A DNA stretch of 64,000 nucleotides from Acidobacteriaceae bacterium (GCA_025352065.1 JANXUC010000090.1:1-64000); one strand, 5' to 3'; shown: positions 9,781 to 19,691, numbered from the stretch's first letter. The notes: generated from the letters alone by a model not told the origin. Made by a program: numbers and translations.

Positions 9781-11302
9781 TCCAGATGGGCGTGCCTACG
9801 AAGCCGAAGGCTTTGCGAATCTGGTTTTCCAAATAGCGCTGGTAGGAAAAGTGCAACTTTACCGCGCGGTCGCAAAAGAGAATAAACGTTGGAGGAGCGA
9901 CCGCAGCCTGCGTCATGTAGTAGATACGAACTTGCTGGCGCGCAGGCACGGGGGCACGCTCGAAATCTACATGTTCGAGGAAACGATTCATTTCGCTGGT
10001 GGAAATGCGCTTATTGCGTTCGGCGGAAACCAGAACAACTTCCTCGAATACCTTATCCACGTTACGCCCCAGGGCCGCAGAGACGAAAATGACGGGAGCG
10101 TACGCAAGGAACTTTAACTCCCCGCGCAGACGGGCTTCGTACATTTCACGGTCGGCGGTTTGCTTGGAATTCTGCAAGCGTTCCGATTTTGATAGACGGC
10201 TGGCAGCCTGCATTTTGCCGTGAGAAGCGGCTGCGGCAGCTTTCGTGACTAAGTCCCACTTGTTTACAACAATGATGACGGAACGTCCACTTTCATGGGC
10301 GTATCCGGCGATATTGGCGTCGAGTGCGGTGACACCTTCGGGCGCATCGACCACGAGCAGCGCAATGTCGGCGTCTTCCAAATGCTTACGCGCCATGATT
10401 ACGGAGAGCTTCTCCGCCATCAGCTTCGTCTTGCCTTTGCGGCGAATGCCAGCCGTGTCTATGAAGCGGAAACGTTGGCCATTGCGTTCTACCACTTCAT
10501 CGATCGAATCGCGCGTTGTGCCGGCGATGGGAGAAACGATTGAACGATCCACTCCCGTCAATTGATTTAATAGTGTGGATTTGCCAACGTTCGGGCGACC
10601 GATGATCGCGACTTTAATCTCAGCCAGCTGGGTAATTGTAACGATGCCTTCGGCTTCGTTTGCAACCTCAACGGCGTGCGCGGCGGAGAGTTCCTCGGCG
10701 GCCGCGACTTTTTGGCGCTTCATGGATTCGCGCAAGTTCTTCAAGCCGGGAGTTTCGCAAATTGCTTCCAGCAACTCGCCAACGCCAATTCCGTGCTCGG
10801 CGGAAATTCCGTAAACGTTCCGGATGCCGAGAGTGCGGAACTCCTCGGCCATATGCTCCTGCTTGCCGGAATCCATTTTGTTTACGGCTAGGAACACAGG
10901 TTTGCCTGTGCGGTGCAGTAATCTAGCAAGTTCTAAATCTGGGCCAGTGAGTTCGCTGCGTCCATCCACGACCATGATGATGGCCGCCGACTCCTTGAGG
11001 GCAACCCGCGCCTGACGAAAAATCTCTGACGGGATAAAGTCTTCGTCATCAGGAATGATGCCGCCCGTATCGACAAGGCGAAAGAAGTGCCCATTCCATT
11101 CGGCTTCCGAGTAGAGGCGGTCACGTGTAATGCCAGGTTCATCGCCAACAATTGCGCGGCGGCGCCCGACAATCCGATTGAACAATGTGGACTTACCGAC
11201 GTTCGGCCGGCCAACAATACAAATCGTCGGCAGCGCGCTGTCGGGGACCGGCGCGCCGACCGGAACTGTCTCAGCTTTCGATTTAGGTTTCTTTTTCGTC
11301 AA
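9758..11302 (-). CDS. der: Ribosome biogenesis GTPase Der (EngA)
   Basis: Der acts in 50S subunit assembly. Two tandem GTPase domains are visible, each with a P-loop ([12 protein letters not shown] and [12 protein letters not shown]), a DTGG or DTAG G3 motif, and NKMD or NKWD G4 motifs. A C-terminal KH-like domain follows (PTFILFCDRAVKLHFSYQRYLEN). It has 514 residues, slightly longer than usual, owing to a Lys-rich N-terminus and an inserted Lys/Ala/Ser-rich linker (AAAAASHGKMQAASRLSK) in the second G domain. It converges with and slightly overlaps the ExbD-like gene. Confidence 0.96.
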   Translation of the reverse strand: MTKKKPKSKAETVPVGAPVPDSALPTICIVGRPNVGKSTLFNRIVGRRRAIVGDEPGITRDRLYSEAEWNGHFFRLVDTGGIIPDDEDFIPSEIFRQARVALKESAAIIMVVDGRSELTGPDLELARLLHRTGKPVFLAVNKMDSGKQEHMAEEFRTLGIRNVYGISAEHGIGVGELLEAICETPGLKNLRESMKRQKVAAAEELSAAHAVEVANEAEGIVTITQLAEIKVAIIGRPNVGKSTLLNQLTGVDRSIVSPIAGTTRDSIDEVVERNGQRFRFIDTAGIRRKGKTKLMAEKLSVIMARKHLEDADIALLVVDAPEGVTALDANIAGYAHESGRSVIIVVNKWDLVTKAAAAASHGKMQAASRLSKSERLQNSKQTADREMYEARLRGELKFLAYAPVIFVSAALGRNVDKVFEEVVLVSAERNKRISTSEMNRFLEHVDFERAPVPARQQVRIYYMTQAAVAPPTFILFCDRAVKLHFSYQRYLENQIRKAFGFVGTPIWIKSRGKE

Positions 11303-11373
11303 AATGGCTCAGGGGTAGGCCGAAACGTAGTCCGCTCAACTATTTACCGCCAACTCAGTATTATAGAGACACT

Positions 11374-13374
11374 GTGGTCTCGCCCGCCCATCCCGTTTCT
11401 TTGAAGGACATTACGCTTTATCAGTTTTTCGCTCCAGGCGGAGTGCTTTCGCGCACGCATCCAGGGTACGAATTCCGTCGTGGGCAACTGCTGATGGCGC
11501 AAGCGGTAGAGCAAGCGCTGGAAGAAAAGCGCCACTTGATCGTTGAAGCTGGCACCGGAACCGGCAAAACTCTGGCCTATCTCGTGCCGGTGATCCGATC
11601 CGGGAAGCGCGTGATTATTTCTACGGGCACCAAGAATCTGCAGGAACAACTCTTCTTTAAAGATATCCCATTTTTGGAGCAAGCGCTGTTTCCGAACGGC
11701 GAGGGCAAACTTTCCGTCAGTTACATGAAGGGCCGGAACAACTACCTTTGCCGCAAGCGGCTTTACGATCTGACTGCGATGCCAGTGTTGAATGGGCTGC
11801 AGGAAATTGAACAATACCGGGAAATTTCAGAGTGGGAAGCGACCACTGAGACGGGTGACCGCGCCGAAATTAAGGGGCTGCCGGAAGCCAGCCTGCTGTG
11901 GCCGAAGCTGGATGCGCGCTCGGAAACTTGTCTGGGCCAGAAGTGCAGCCAATTTGATCGCTGTTTCATAACAGAAATGCACCGGAGGGCCTCCGAGAGC
12001 GATATCGTCATTGTGAATCACCATCTCTTCTTTGCCGATCTCGCCATCAAACAGCAAGCTCAGAATGCCCCGGATGCAGGAATCTTGCCGGAATGTGGGG
12101 CAGTGGTGTTTGACGAAGCCCATGAACTGGAAGATATTGCGGGGAGCTACTTCGGAATTTCAGTCAGCAATCTGCGGATTGAAGATTTGGCGCGGGATGT
12201 GGAGGCTTCACTCCAGCGTAACCGCGCCTTATCGGCCGCACTTTCGGGAGCGCTGAAGAGTCTCCGCGAGAAATCACAATTCTTCTTCGCATTGCTGCCG
12301 CCTGGGGATAATCGATTCGCGTTTGAGAACCGGCGTGAGTTCCTGGAAGAGAACGGGGAAGAGTATATCGGGTTGGATCAGTCTCTGAAACGTATGGCTG
12401 CCGAGCTTTCCGCCATGCCGGAGAAGCCGGAGGAAATGTTCACTTTTGTACGCCGTGCTGAAGAACTGCGCGTTCAGCTAAGCTTCCTGATGGAATCCGA
12501 AGATCCGAATACAGTCTTCTGGGTCGAGCGACGCGGTGGCCGTAGCGCCGGACATGGCCGCCAAAATGTTTTCCTGCAAGCGACGCCGATCAATGTTGCG
12601 CCGATCCTTCGCGAGACCCTTTTCAGTCGAATGGATTGCGCAATTCTTACGTCAGCCACGCTCGCCGTGCGAGGAAACTTTGATTACATCGAGCGCCGTA
12701 TTGGCTTGGAGCATGCCCGCGATTCTGTGTTGCCATCGCATTTTGATTATGAAACACAAGCTTTGCTTTACATTCCTTCGGACCTACCCGATCCTCGCAC
12801 GCCGCAGTTTGGCTCGCATGCGGCGGATTGCATCGGTCGTCTGCTGAGGATCACGCGCGGGCGGGCGTTTGTTCTGTTCACCAGCTATGCCCAGATGAAT
12901 GACATGTACGAGCGCTTACTTGGAGAGATTGACTATCCGGTCCTGCGCCAGGGCGATGCGCCCAAGAACGCGTTGCTGGAGGAATTCCGGCTAACGCCGA
13001 ATGCGGTTCTTTTTGGAACGTCTTCGTTTTGGCAGGGCGTGGATGTGCAAGGCGAGCAGTTGAGTTGCGTGATTATTGATCGGCTGCCTTTCGCAGTGCC
13101 CAGCGACCCGGTGGTGGCGGCACGAGTGCGTGCTATTGATTCCAGCGGAAGGAACGCCTTCTTTGATTATCAAGTCCCCTCCGCGGTTATCACGCTCAAA
13201 CAAGGCTTTGGGCGCCTGATTCGCTCGCTCCATGATCGCGGCCTGCTCGTTCTTCTCGACAACCGCATTCTAAGAAAGCAATACGGCCAGATGTTTTTGG
13301 AGAGCTTGCCGAGCTACAAGAGGACGACGGATATAAAGGCCGTCGAGGAGTTTTTCGGAGTGGAATCGAGCTAG
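11374..13374 (+). CDS. DinG-like ATP-dependent DNA helicase (iron-sulfur type)
   Basis: This is a superfamily 2 helicase of the XPD/DinG group, 666 residues. Walker A is GTGTGKT at about 60-66 and the Walker B box is DEAH near 247. Four cysteines between about 126 and 196 (YLC, ETC, QKC, DRC) are placed like the Fe-S cluster ligands of this family. The C-terminal helicase motifs SSFWQGVDVQG and QGFGRLIRS are clear. The start is GTG at 11374. Such proteins unwind 5'-3' and resolve R-loops or repair intermediates. It is divergent from der with a spacer of about 70 bases, so promoters must be compact. Confidence 0.92.
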   Translation: MVSPAHPVSLKDITLYQFFAPGGVLSRTHPGYEFRRGQLLMAQAVEQALEEKRHLIVEAGTGTGKTLAYLVPVIRSGKRVIISTGTKNLQEQLFFKDIPFLEQALFPNGEGKLSVSYMKGRNNYLCRKRLYDLTAMPVLNGLQEIEQYREISEWEATTETGDRAEIKGLPEASLLWPKLDARSETCLGQKCSQFDRCFITEMHRRASESDIVIVNHHLFFADLAIKQQAQNAPDAGILPECGAVVFDEAHELEDIAGSYFGISVSNLRIEDLARDVEASLQRNRALSAALSGALKSLREKSQFFFALLPPGDNRFAFENRREFLEENGEEYIGLDQSLKRMAAELSAMPEKPEEMFTFVRRAEELRVQLSFLMESEDPNTVFWVERRGGRSAGHGRQNVFLQATPINVAPILRETLFSRMDCAILTSATLAVRGNFDYIERRIGLEHARDSVLPSHFDYETQALLYIPSDLPDPRTPQFGSHAADCIGRLLRITRGRAFVLFTSYAQMNDMYERLLGEIDYPVLRQGDAPKNALLEEFRLTPNAVLFGTSSFWQGVDVQGEQLSCVIIDRLPFAVPSDPVVAARVRAIDSSGRNAFFDYQVPSAVITLKQGFGRLIRSLHDRGLLVLLDNRILRKQYGQMFLESLPSYKRTTDIKAVEEFFGVESS

Positions 13375-13454
13375 CACCGCGGAGGAGCGGGCACCCTCGC
13401 CAATGCGTAAAGGCAAATTTGACAGCTGTTAGAAACACTAGTAAGATGTGTATT

Positions 13455-13712
13455 ATGAAGTCTGCTACAAAAGCTATAAAGACATTTTCCTTGGAGAAGG
13501 AAGTTCTTCGGGAGATCGAACGCACCAAGGGGTCGATTTCCGCTAGCGAACGCGTGAACCGGTTAATTAAGGCAGGACTCGAAGCCGAACGCCGCATGGC
13601 CTTGGATCGTGAAGCTGCGGCATTCTTTGATTCCGGCTTTGGGGCCAAAGAGGACCGTTCGGAACGTAGAGCTTTTCAATCCGCCAATATAAAATCCCTC
13701 GCGCGCGAATAG
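13455..13712 (+). CDS. Putative antitoxin, ribbon-helix-helix-like
   Basis: The 85-residue protein starts with MKSATKAIKTFSLEKEVLREIERTK, a short beta strand followed by helices as in ribbon-helix-helix DNA-binding antitoxins. A charged, probably disordered C-terminus follows. It lies directly upstream of a MazF/PemK-like gene (8-base gap), the usual antitoxin-first order. It probably binds its own promoter and neutralises the toxin. Alternative starts at 13446 or 13419 exist; 13455 gives the most compact fold. The fold assignment rests on pattern and context only. Confidence 0.65.
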   Translation: MKSATKAIKTFSLEKEVLREIERTKGSISASERVNRLIKAGLEAERRMALDREAAAFFDSGFGAKEDRSERRAFQSANIKSLARE

Positions 13713-13720
13713 GTCTATCG

Positions 13721-14083
13721 ATGGCCTGGAAACGTAGTGCCAAACCGCCTGGCTGGTATCCGAAGCGTGGCGACGTTTGTTTGTTCGCACTGGATAAAGA
13801 ACGTCCTGCGGTCATAATTTCCACCGACGCCCTGAATCGCTTTTCTCTGGATGTCTGCGTCGTCCCGATTTCGACGGTAGAGCACAAACAATTCTCACTG
13901 CGACCAAAAATTGCTCGCGGAGAAGGCGGCCTCCTGAAAGACTCCTGGGCCAAGTGCGATCAAGTCACAACCCTGGAGAAGAGTCTAGCGGTATATCCCC
14001 CCCTGGGAATGCTGCCTCCCGAGGCACTTACAAGAATGGAACAGGCGGTTCGCATCGCGTTGGAGCTTCCGGAAGGCAAGTAG
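13721..14083 (+). CDS. MazF/PemK-like mRNA interferase toxin
   Basis: MazF-type toxins cleave mRNA at short motifs. The 120-residue protein shows the family pattern: PKRGDVCLFALDKERPAVIIS near the N-terminus, then VCVVPISTVEHKQF, and GLLKDSWAKCDQVTTLEKS toward the C-terminus. In the usual MazF pattern the first block reads 'G.v....d....RP.vvis', and the later block has 'S.a..dqi.tl.k.'. It is the second gene of a tight two-gene unit with the preceding small antitoxin-like gene. Confidence 0.82.
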   Translation: MAWKRSAKPPGWYPKRGDVCLFALDKERPAVIISTDALNRFSLDVCVVPISTVEHKQFSLRPKIARGEGGLLKDSWAKCDQVTTLEKSLAVYPPLGMLPPEALTRMEQAVRIALELPEGK

Positions 14084-14096
14084 GGATCGCGCGATG

Positions 14097-14984
14097 TCAG
14101 TTCTTTGCTCCGATGTGTGTCGCCAGCCTTTGAAACAGGTTGGGAAGCCAAACGTTCCATTGATTCCAGTCATGGCCTCCCGGGCGCGTCTGAAACTCGT
14201 AGCGGAACTTACGGCGAGCAAGCAGTGCCGCAAATCTTCGGTTTGCAGGCAGCAAACCCTCTTGTTCACCGCAAGAAAGAAACATGTAAGAAGAGCGCGA
14301 AACGTCGGTCGACGCTGCGAGTATGTATGGGTCATTCTCGTGCTGCGCCTGCCCTTGCCATGCACCAAAGATTGCACGGTGTCCTCTCCACTGTTGTATA
14401 CGCTTGATGGAAAACGGACGGCTCGGAACGTCGATCGCGGAACTCAATCCGGCTGCGAAAACAAATAGATCGGGGTACTTGAGTGCCAGCTTGATCGCTC
14501 CGAAGCCTCCCATAGAAACGCCAACTATGGCGCGGCTTGAGCGGTCACTCATCACAGGGAACCTGGTTTCAACGTCCGCAATAAGATCCTTCGCAATATA
14601 GTCTTCGTAGCGATCCTGAGGGCGCTCCGCTGCATTCGTGTAATACGAGGAGTAGCCTTCAGGCATCACGAGAATCAGGCCGCGCTCAGCGAAACTCGCA
14701 ACGTCCGAATAGTTAGACCAGTCGCGAAACCCGCCACCTCCACCGTGCAGTAAGTAGACCACCGGAAGTTTTTCGCCACTAGGCATCAGAGAGGGAAGGA
14801 TCACCCGATATTCCATGTCTCGACCAAGCGAAGTACTGCGGAACGTCACATCGCGCATCGTCACCTTCGAGGTGAGGCGGGGACGATCCGATGGTTTTTG
14901 TTGCGGCGCCTTGTGACAGGCACTCAGCGTCAGGAAGAGGCTTACGAGCGCAGCTAAAGACACAAACCACCGCGGAGCTTTCAC
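14097..14984 (-). CDS. Putative lipoprotein esterase (esterase D/antigen 85 type alpha/beta hydrolase)
   Basis: The 295-residue protein has a hydrophobic signal ending in the lipobox LSAC, so it is probably lipid-anchored. The hydrolase core includes VVYLLHGGGGG (oxyanion region) and the nucleophile elbow GVSMGG. A late GGHDWNQW supplies the likely catalytic His. The fold and motif order match the PF00756-type esterase family, which includes feruloyl and trehalose esterases and S-formylglutathione hydrolases; the substrate cannot be told. It starts one base after the stop of the RNase H-like gene upstream, so the two are very likely cotranscribed although functionally unrelated. Confidence 0.88.
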   Translation of the reverse strand: MKAPRWFVSLAALVSLFLTLSACHKAPQQKPSDRPRLTSKVTMRDVTFRSTSLGRDMEYRVILPSLMPSGEKLPVVYLLHGGGGGFRDWSNYSDVASFAERGLILVMPEGYSSYYTNAAERPQDRYEDYIAKDLIADVETRFPVMSDRSSRAIVGVSMGGFGAIKLALKYPDLFVFAAGLSSAIDVPSRPFSIKRIQQWRGHRAIFGAWQGQAQHENDPYILAASTDVSRSSYMFLSCGEQEGLLPANRRFAALLARRKFRYEFQTRPGGHDWNQWNVWLPNLFQRLATHIGAKN

Positions 14985-14985
14985 A

Positions 14986-15627
14986 CTAAGCTTTCACTCT
15001 TACACGCACCAGCGTTCCCTCAGGCAGTTCCTCGCTCAGCAGCAAGATCTTCCCGCCCTGCACGATGCCGTTGAACTCGCGAATTCCTTGAGGGGGCGTA
15101 GCTCGCTGGCCGGGCGCAGTTAGATGCGGCTCAGTTTCTGGATTGTTTCCGCGCTTCATGCCGCGATCCATGGCCTCGTTTGCCAGCCGGTCTGCGTCTT
15201 TGTTCTTTTCCCGCAACACATGTTCGGCGCGAAACCATTGTAGATGGTTGATCCGCTTGCGCGCCTCGTCATAGAGAACTTTCAGTTCCGGGCTTTTCAC
15301 TTTGTAGATGCCGTTGAGCTGTTTCACCATCAGCTCGGAATCGCTAATTACTTTCAGCGCGTGTTCTCCCTGTTTCAGGCAATAGTCCAGGGCTCCCAGC
15401 AGACCGCTATACTCGGCGTAGTTATTGGTTCTGTGGCCGAGATATTCGCTGAGTTCGGCAATGGGCTTGCCAGCGGAATCGCGAACCGCGACGCCATAGC
15501 CCGCGGGACCGGGGTTGCCGCGAGCTCCACCATCAATGTGGGCGATCAAATAGCGTTCGGGCGTAGGAGCTTGCGCTGGGCCGAATAGGCTGGACGCTGC
15601 TTTTGCGGGGTACGGCGAAGAAGGCAT
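14986..15627 (-). CDS. RNase HI-like protein with C-terminal extension
   Basis: Type 1 RNase H degrades RNA in RNA-DNA hybrids. The four acidic catalytic positions are present: HIDGGARGNPG (Asp), NNYAEYSGL (Glu), VISDSELMV (Asp) and KDADRLANEA (Asp). The domain spans about residues 25-150 of 213, preceded by a short Pro/Ala-rich leader and followed by an extra segment of about 60 residues ending in a beta-rich tail. The form with reverse-transcriptase-like RNase H and no hybrid-binding domain is common in diverse bacteria. It is the first gene of a two-gene unit with the esterase. Confidence 0.9.
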   Translation of the reverse strand: MPSSPYPAKAASSLFGPAQAPTPERYLIAHIDGGARGNPGPAGYGVAVRDSAGKPIAELSEYLGHRTNNYAEYSGLLGALDYCLKQGEHALKVISDSELMVKQLNGIYKVKSPELKVLYDEARKRINHLQWFRAEHVLREKNKDADRLANEAMDRGMKRGNNPETEPHLTAPGQRATPPQGIREFNGIVQGGKILLLSEELPEGTLVRVRVKA

Positions 15628-15668
15628 GCGCTCAGTTTACAACGAGGCACGGAGGAGTGGATTCGAGT

Positions 15669-16424
15669 TTAGCGGCCGGTAGTCAGCCTGGTTGCCAGCC
15701 GGGGAGGAAGTCCGGCATCTAAGATCTTTTCCTGTGCGGTTTTCACATCGTAAGGCACGCGGAAATACTCCACCCGCTGGCGATCGCTATCCAAAACAGC
15801 AAAGGCGGCTCGCCAATCCTCATCGCGAGGCTGGCCCACGGAACCGGGATTGATAAGATACCGAACATCTTTTCGAAGCGGAAAGTCCCACGAGTCAAGC
15901 TGGTCAGGAGATCCATACTCGGGGCAAATAATATTGGTTTGCTCACCATTCCAAGTGAAGCCCCCCTGCCGGTGGGTGTGTCCAAAAAACGAGATCCGCG
16001 CGGATGCCGTCATCAATGGTTCAAGGGAATCGCGCGTGTTGACCAGGTACTCGTCTTCGTCCATCGGCGAACCATGAACAAATTGTATTTGTTCCAGATC
16101 GGGCACATGAATCGGCCCTTGCGGCAACTCGCGAAGCCAGTCCAGATTCTCTGGAGTGAGTTGCTCCCGGGTCCACAATGCGGCTAACCCTGCCATAGGA
16201 TTGAAGTGTTCCAGATTCATCACTCCGGAGACGGCCTTATCGTGGTTGCCGCGTACGACCTGCCCATTGTGTGAGCGCACAGAATCGATGACGGCGTTGG
16301 GGTCGGCCCCATACCCCACCACATCGCCAAGATTGACGATGCGGTCGTGAGCTGGAGCGGCCTCTAAACAAGCATTGAGTGCTTCCAGGTTCGCGTGAAT
16401 ATCACTGAGCAGCAGAATACGCAA
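15669..16424 (-). CDS. Calcineurin-like metallophosphoesterase (YfcE/MJ0936-like)
   Basis: The 251-residue form begins at a TTG (MRILLLSDIHAN), exactly where the family's first metal motif should be; the frame stays open further upstream, but that part is Arg-rich antisense to the ABC ATPase gene. Metal-binding blocks in order are SDIHAN, GDVVGYGADP, GNHDKAV, VHGSP and GHTHRQGG. This pattern matches small bacterial phosphodiesterases related to YfcE. The physiological substrate is unknown. The non-ATG start is inferred from the motif position and is less certain than the stop. Confidence 0.88.
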   Translation of the reverse strand: MRILLLSDIHANLEALNACLEAAPAHDRIVNLGDVVGYGADPNAVIDSVRSHNGQVVRGNHDKAVSGVMNLEHFNPMAGLAALWTREQLTPENLDWLRELPQGPIHVPDLEQIQFVHGSPMDEDEYLVNTRDSLEPLMTASARISFFGHTHRQGGFTWNGEQTNIICPEYGSPDQLDSWDFPLRKDVRYLINPGSVGQPRDEDWRAAFAVLDSDRQRVEYFRVPYDVKTAQEKILDAGLPPRLATRLTTGR

Positions 16425-16518
16425 GCAAGTAATCCCGGGGGGGAACTGGTGGATTATAGACCTCTTTAGCAGTGGAAACACAATTGTATTCGTTGCGGGG
16501 CTGGAGCGTGACGTTCTT

Positions 16519-17508
16519 TTAGGAAGACGGTGGCGCGACAACCGGGCACCGCGACCAGTGTTGCTCACTGATTTCCGCCAAAGGTGGCAGACTCTGCGCA
16601 CAGGTGCTGATGCGCAATTCGCAGCGTGGTTCGAACGGGCAACCAGGCGGAAGAGCATGCAAAGGTGGTACAGCCCCCTCCATCGTCGAGAGGGGCTGCT
16701 TTCTGTCCGTGCGTAGAGTGGGCACTGCGCGCAGGAGGCCGCGCGTATAAGGGTGCATCGGCGAGTGGAAAATATCTTTCTTCGCCGCAACCTCAACCAA
16801 AGTCCCCGCGTACATCACGGCCACACGGTCCGCCACCTTTGAGACTACTGCGAGGTCGTGAGAAATAAAAAGCATGGCGAGACTGAACTTGGCGCGCAGG
16901 TCCTGAAGCAGTTCCAGAATCTGAGCTTGAATCGTGACGTCTAAAGCTGTCGTTGGTTCGTCGGCGATCAGCAGTTGGGGGCGATTGACGATCGCCATTG
17001 CAATCATGACCCGCTGCCGCATTCCGCCGGAGAGTTGGTGCGGATAATCGCGCGAACTCCGCTCCGGATCTGGCAAAGCCACTTCACGGAGTGCTTCAAT
17101 CGCCCGCTGTCCCGCTCCGTGCTTCGAGAGTTTTGTATCGTGTGCGAGCACGGCTTCCGCCACTTGATCGCCGACACGCATCACGGGATTCAACGCTGTC
17201 ATCGGCTCTTGAAAGATCATCGCTATTCCGAGCCCCCGGAGAGCCTGCAGATTTTTTTTAGATGTCGCAAGCAAATCTACGGAAGGCTGGCCAGGACTCG
17301 TCAGCAGAATAGTGCCGCTGGTGCGAGCTTGGGGCGGAAGCAAGCCCATCAGCGCAAGGGACGTAACCGATTTGCCCGATCCCGATTCGCCGACCAGCCC
17401 TAACACTTCTGCGGGTGCGATGGAAAAACTCAAGTCGCGCACTGCGACCGAGCCTGCATCGGCAAATTGCACCGTCAAATGGCGAACATCCAGCAGCGGG
17501 GCTGACAC
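16519..17508 (-). CDS. Oligopeptide/dipeptide ABC transporter ATPase (DppD/OppD type)
   Basis: The 329-residue ATPase has Walker [10 protein letters not shown]-loop [10 protein letters not shown], signature LSGGMRQRV, Walker [13 protein letters not shown] and the switch His in ISHDL. The C-terminal oligopeptide-type extension [12 protein letters not shown] with later Cys residues places it with DppD/OppD rather than other importers. No permease, binding protein or DppF/OppF partner lies beside it, so it is an orphan here. Its start is 7 bases from the start of the divergent sialidase-like pseudogene. Confidence 0.92.
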   Translation of the reverse strand: MSAPLLDVRHLTVQFADAGSVAVRDLSFSIAPAEVLGLVGESGSGKSVTSLALMGLLPPQARTSGTILLTSPGQPSVDLLATSKKNLQALRGLGIAMIFQEPMTALNPVMRVGDQVAEAVLAHDTKLSKHGAGQRAIEALREVALPDPERSSRDYPHQLSGGMRQRVMIAMAIVNRPQLLIADEPTTALDVTIQAQILELLQDLRAKFSLAMLFISHDLAVVSKVADRVAVMYAGTLVEVAAKKDIFHSPMHPYTRGLLRAVPTLRTDRKQPLSTMEGAVPPLHALPPGCPFEPRCELRISTCAQSLPPLAEISEQHWSRCPVVAPPSS

Positions 17509-17514
17509 GAAGCT

Positions 17515-19020
17515 ATGGTAGCAGGCAGCGAGTCAGTGACCCCTGGGAACATCTGCACCGTTTCACTAGCCTTACCCCTTCTGCTCTGCCTATGGGGGAT
17601 AGCCGCAGCACAGAAAACAACCGCAGCTCCCGCATTCGCCACTGTGAAGATCAGTACGGACACCTTTACCAACAGTATTAGCCAGCACGCCAGCGAAGTC
17701 GAACCAGACACGTATTCGTTCGGTTCGACCATTGTGAGCGCGTTCCAAGTGGGCCGTATATTTAGCGGCGGCGGCGCGGACATCGGCTACGCAACCTCCA
17801 CCGATAGCAGCAAGACGTGGACCAGCGGATTTTTGCTTGGGATCACGGTGAACAAGGGCGGGCACTTTTCCGCAGGCAGCGACGCTTCCGTTGCCTATGA
17901 CGCCAAGCACGGCATCTGGATGATCAACTCACTGCCAATCGGCAACAACAACCAGATTTCCGTTAGCCGCTCCACCGACGGCAAGACATGGAATAACCCG
18001 GTAACTGTGAGTTCCGTGGGTTCGCCGGACAAGAACTGGATTGTTTGCGACAATACTTCGACCAGCAAATTTTACGGCAATTGTTATGCCGAATGGGATG
18101 ACACGAGCCTTGGCGATCAGATGGAGATGAATGTTTCAAACGATGGTGGCCTGACTTGGAAGCCCGCATAAAATACCGCTGATCGCGTGAACGGCATTGG
18201 CGGACAGCCTTTAGTGCTCAAGAACGGCACGGTGGTCGTGCCTTTCGCAGCCTTCGATGGCAACATGAGCGTCTTCAGCTCCACTAATGGTGGAACCAGC
18301 TGGGGAGCTAGCACGGTGGTGGCGAGCGTGACCGATCACGGCGTCAATGGAGGCCTGCGCACGTCCTCGCTTCCTTCGGCGGAAGTGGACGCTTCGGGCA
18401 AAATCTATCTGGTCTGGCAGGATTGCCGTTTTCGCAGCGGTTGCACGGCGAATGACATCGTCCTCACAACTTCGCTGAATGGCAAGAAGTGGACACCAGG
18501 TAACTCGTATCCCCATTGATGCCACCAACAGCGGCATCGATCACTTTATCCCCGGCATCGGTTTTGATCGTGCGACCTTGGGTGCGACTGCCCATCTTGG
18601 ACTCGCCTATTACTACTACACGAACACCAACTGCACCACGGCGACCTGCAAGCTCAACGTTGGGTTTGTTTCGTCGACAAACGGCGGCGCTAGGTGGAGT
18701 GCGTCGAAACAACTGGCGCCATGAGCTTGAAAAACCTACCCGACACGTTCGCTGGCCTAATGGTTGGAGACTATATTTCCGTCTCTTACGCGAACGGCAA
18801 GGCTTACCCCGTATTTGCCGTCGCGAATGCCAAGCAGGCTGGAAAGTTTGATGAGGGCATGTACACGAGCTCAGTTGGCCTTTTGGCGACTGTCGGACCG
18901 GAGTTCAATTCAGCCAACGACCGTCCAGTGCCGAATTCGAAGTCTGATCATCCGCAATGGGAATGGCTTGATCTGGATCACGAACACAAACGTCCTCCGC
19001 AGAGGCGCGCTGCAAAATAG
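17515..19020 (+). pseudogene. BNR-repeat sialidase-like exported protein, broken by a stop and two frameshifts
   Basis: The sequence reads as one protein only across frame changes. The first part (17515-18171) has a signal peptide (LALPLLLCLWGIAAA) and BNR/Asp-box repeats such as STDSSKTW, STDGKTW and SNDGGLTW. TAA at 18169-18171 interrupts it, and the same frame resumes with NGIGGQPLVLKNGTVVVPF. One extra base near 18497-18500 shifts the frame before PIDATNSGIDHFIPGIG. A second shift near 18715-18722 precedes MSLKNLPDTFAGLMVGDYIS. Asp-box repeats recur (SSTNGGTSW, SSTNGGARW). Intact relatives are exo-sialidase-like beta-propellers of unknown substrate. Sequencing errors could explain single lesions, but three argue for a pseudogene. 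Confidence 0.82.
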
Positions 19021-19210
19021 TTGAGCTGGCTTTTGTTTTCCTGGTTGGGCCGAGTCTTTTGCCAAAGAGATCTCCGAAGCTCAACCAGTTTTTTTCCTTG
19101 TGTCGAAGTAAATGTTGTGCCGAAACTTTACAAGGTTTTACACCTGCTTGACGTTGGACCCACAACACGCAGACCCCTGCGCGCATCTCTTCAGACTCCG
19201 GAAGTCAAAT

Positions 19211-19636
19211 TTATTCCTGCTTCATCTGCGAGAAGGCATCGGTGACGGGTGGTTGCATCAGGAAGAAGATGACGACCACCCGCACAATAATCGGCAGTCC
19301 CGCAAGCAAGAGTGGAATGGGGTTAAACTCAATCGCCGCCGCCGAAGCAGACGGAACGGCCATGACGATGCCCCACGTCGCAATGGCAATAGCGGTACGC
19401 CGCGCCCAGTTGCGGCGAGTCCAAAGGCCATAAGCCGTCAAACCGTACAGCGCGCTGCCAAGAAGAAAAGCATAGGGGCCAGCAGTTTCGAAGCCGCCGA
19501 GAAGCGTTGCTCCGATCCGGAATGAGAACATACCCGGGTTGAGCAGCATCGTGCCACCTGTCACCGTCAGAAACGCGGCGGCAAGAGCGAAGACGACGCT
19601 AAGCGCGGCAATGAAGGTGGGTCTTGGCGAGGGCAT
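19211..19636 (-). CDS. Small four-helix membrane protein
   Basis: The 141-residue protein has about four hydrophobic segments: FIAALSVVFALAAAFLTV, then around YAFLLGSALYGLTAYGLW, then AIAIATWGIVMAVPSASA, and PLLLAGLPIIVRVVVIFF. There is no catalytic motif. The pattern resembles small DoxX-like or unclassified inner-membrane proteins of Acidobacteriota, but I cannot name a family. It stands alone on the minus strand between the pseudogene and pirin, with a palindromic repeat just upstream. Confidence 0.65.
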   Translation of the reverse strand: MPSPRPTFIAALSVVFALAAAFLTVTGGTMLLNPGMFSFRIGATLLGGFETAGPYAFLLGSALYGLTAYGLWTRRNWARRTAIAIATWGIVMAVPSASAAAIEFNPIPLLLAGLPIIVRVVVIFFLMQPPVTDAFSQMKQE

Positions 19637-19673
19637 CCGGGTTGTCGCTACTGTTGCGAGTCTGAACGAACGG

Positions 19674-19691
19674 CGGAGTAAGCTCCGCCGC
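19674..19691. repeat. Palindromic repeat, GGCGGAG/CTCCGCC type
   Basis: A 7-base perfect inverted repeat with a 4-base loop (GGCGGAGTAAGCTCCGCC). It is followed by GCCAC, as in the copy at 49459-49486, so it belongs to the same spacer-repeat family. Confidence 0.6.
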
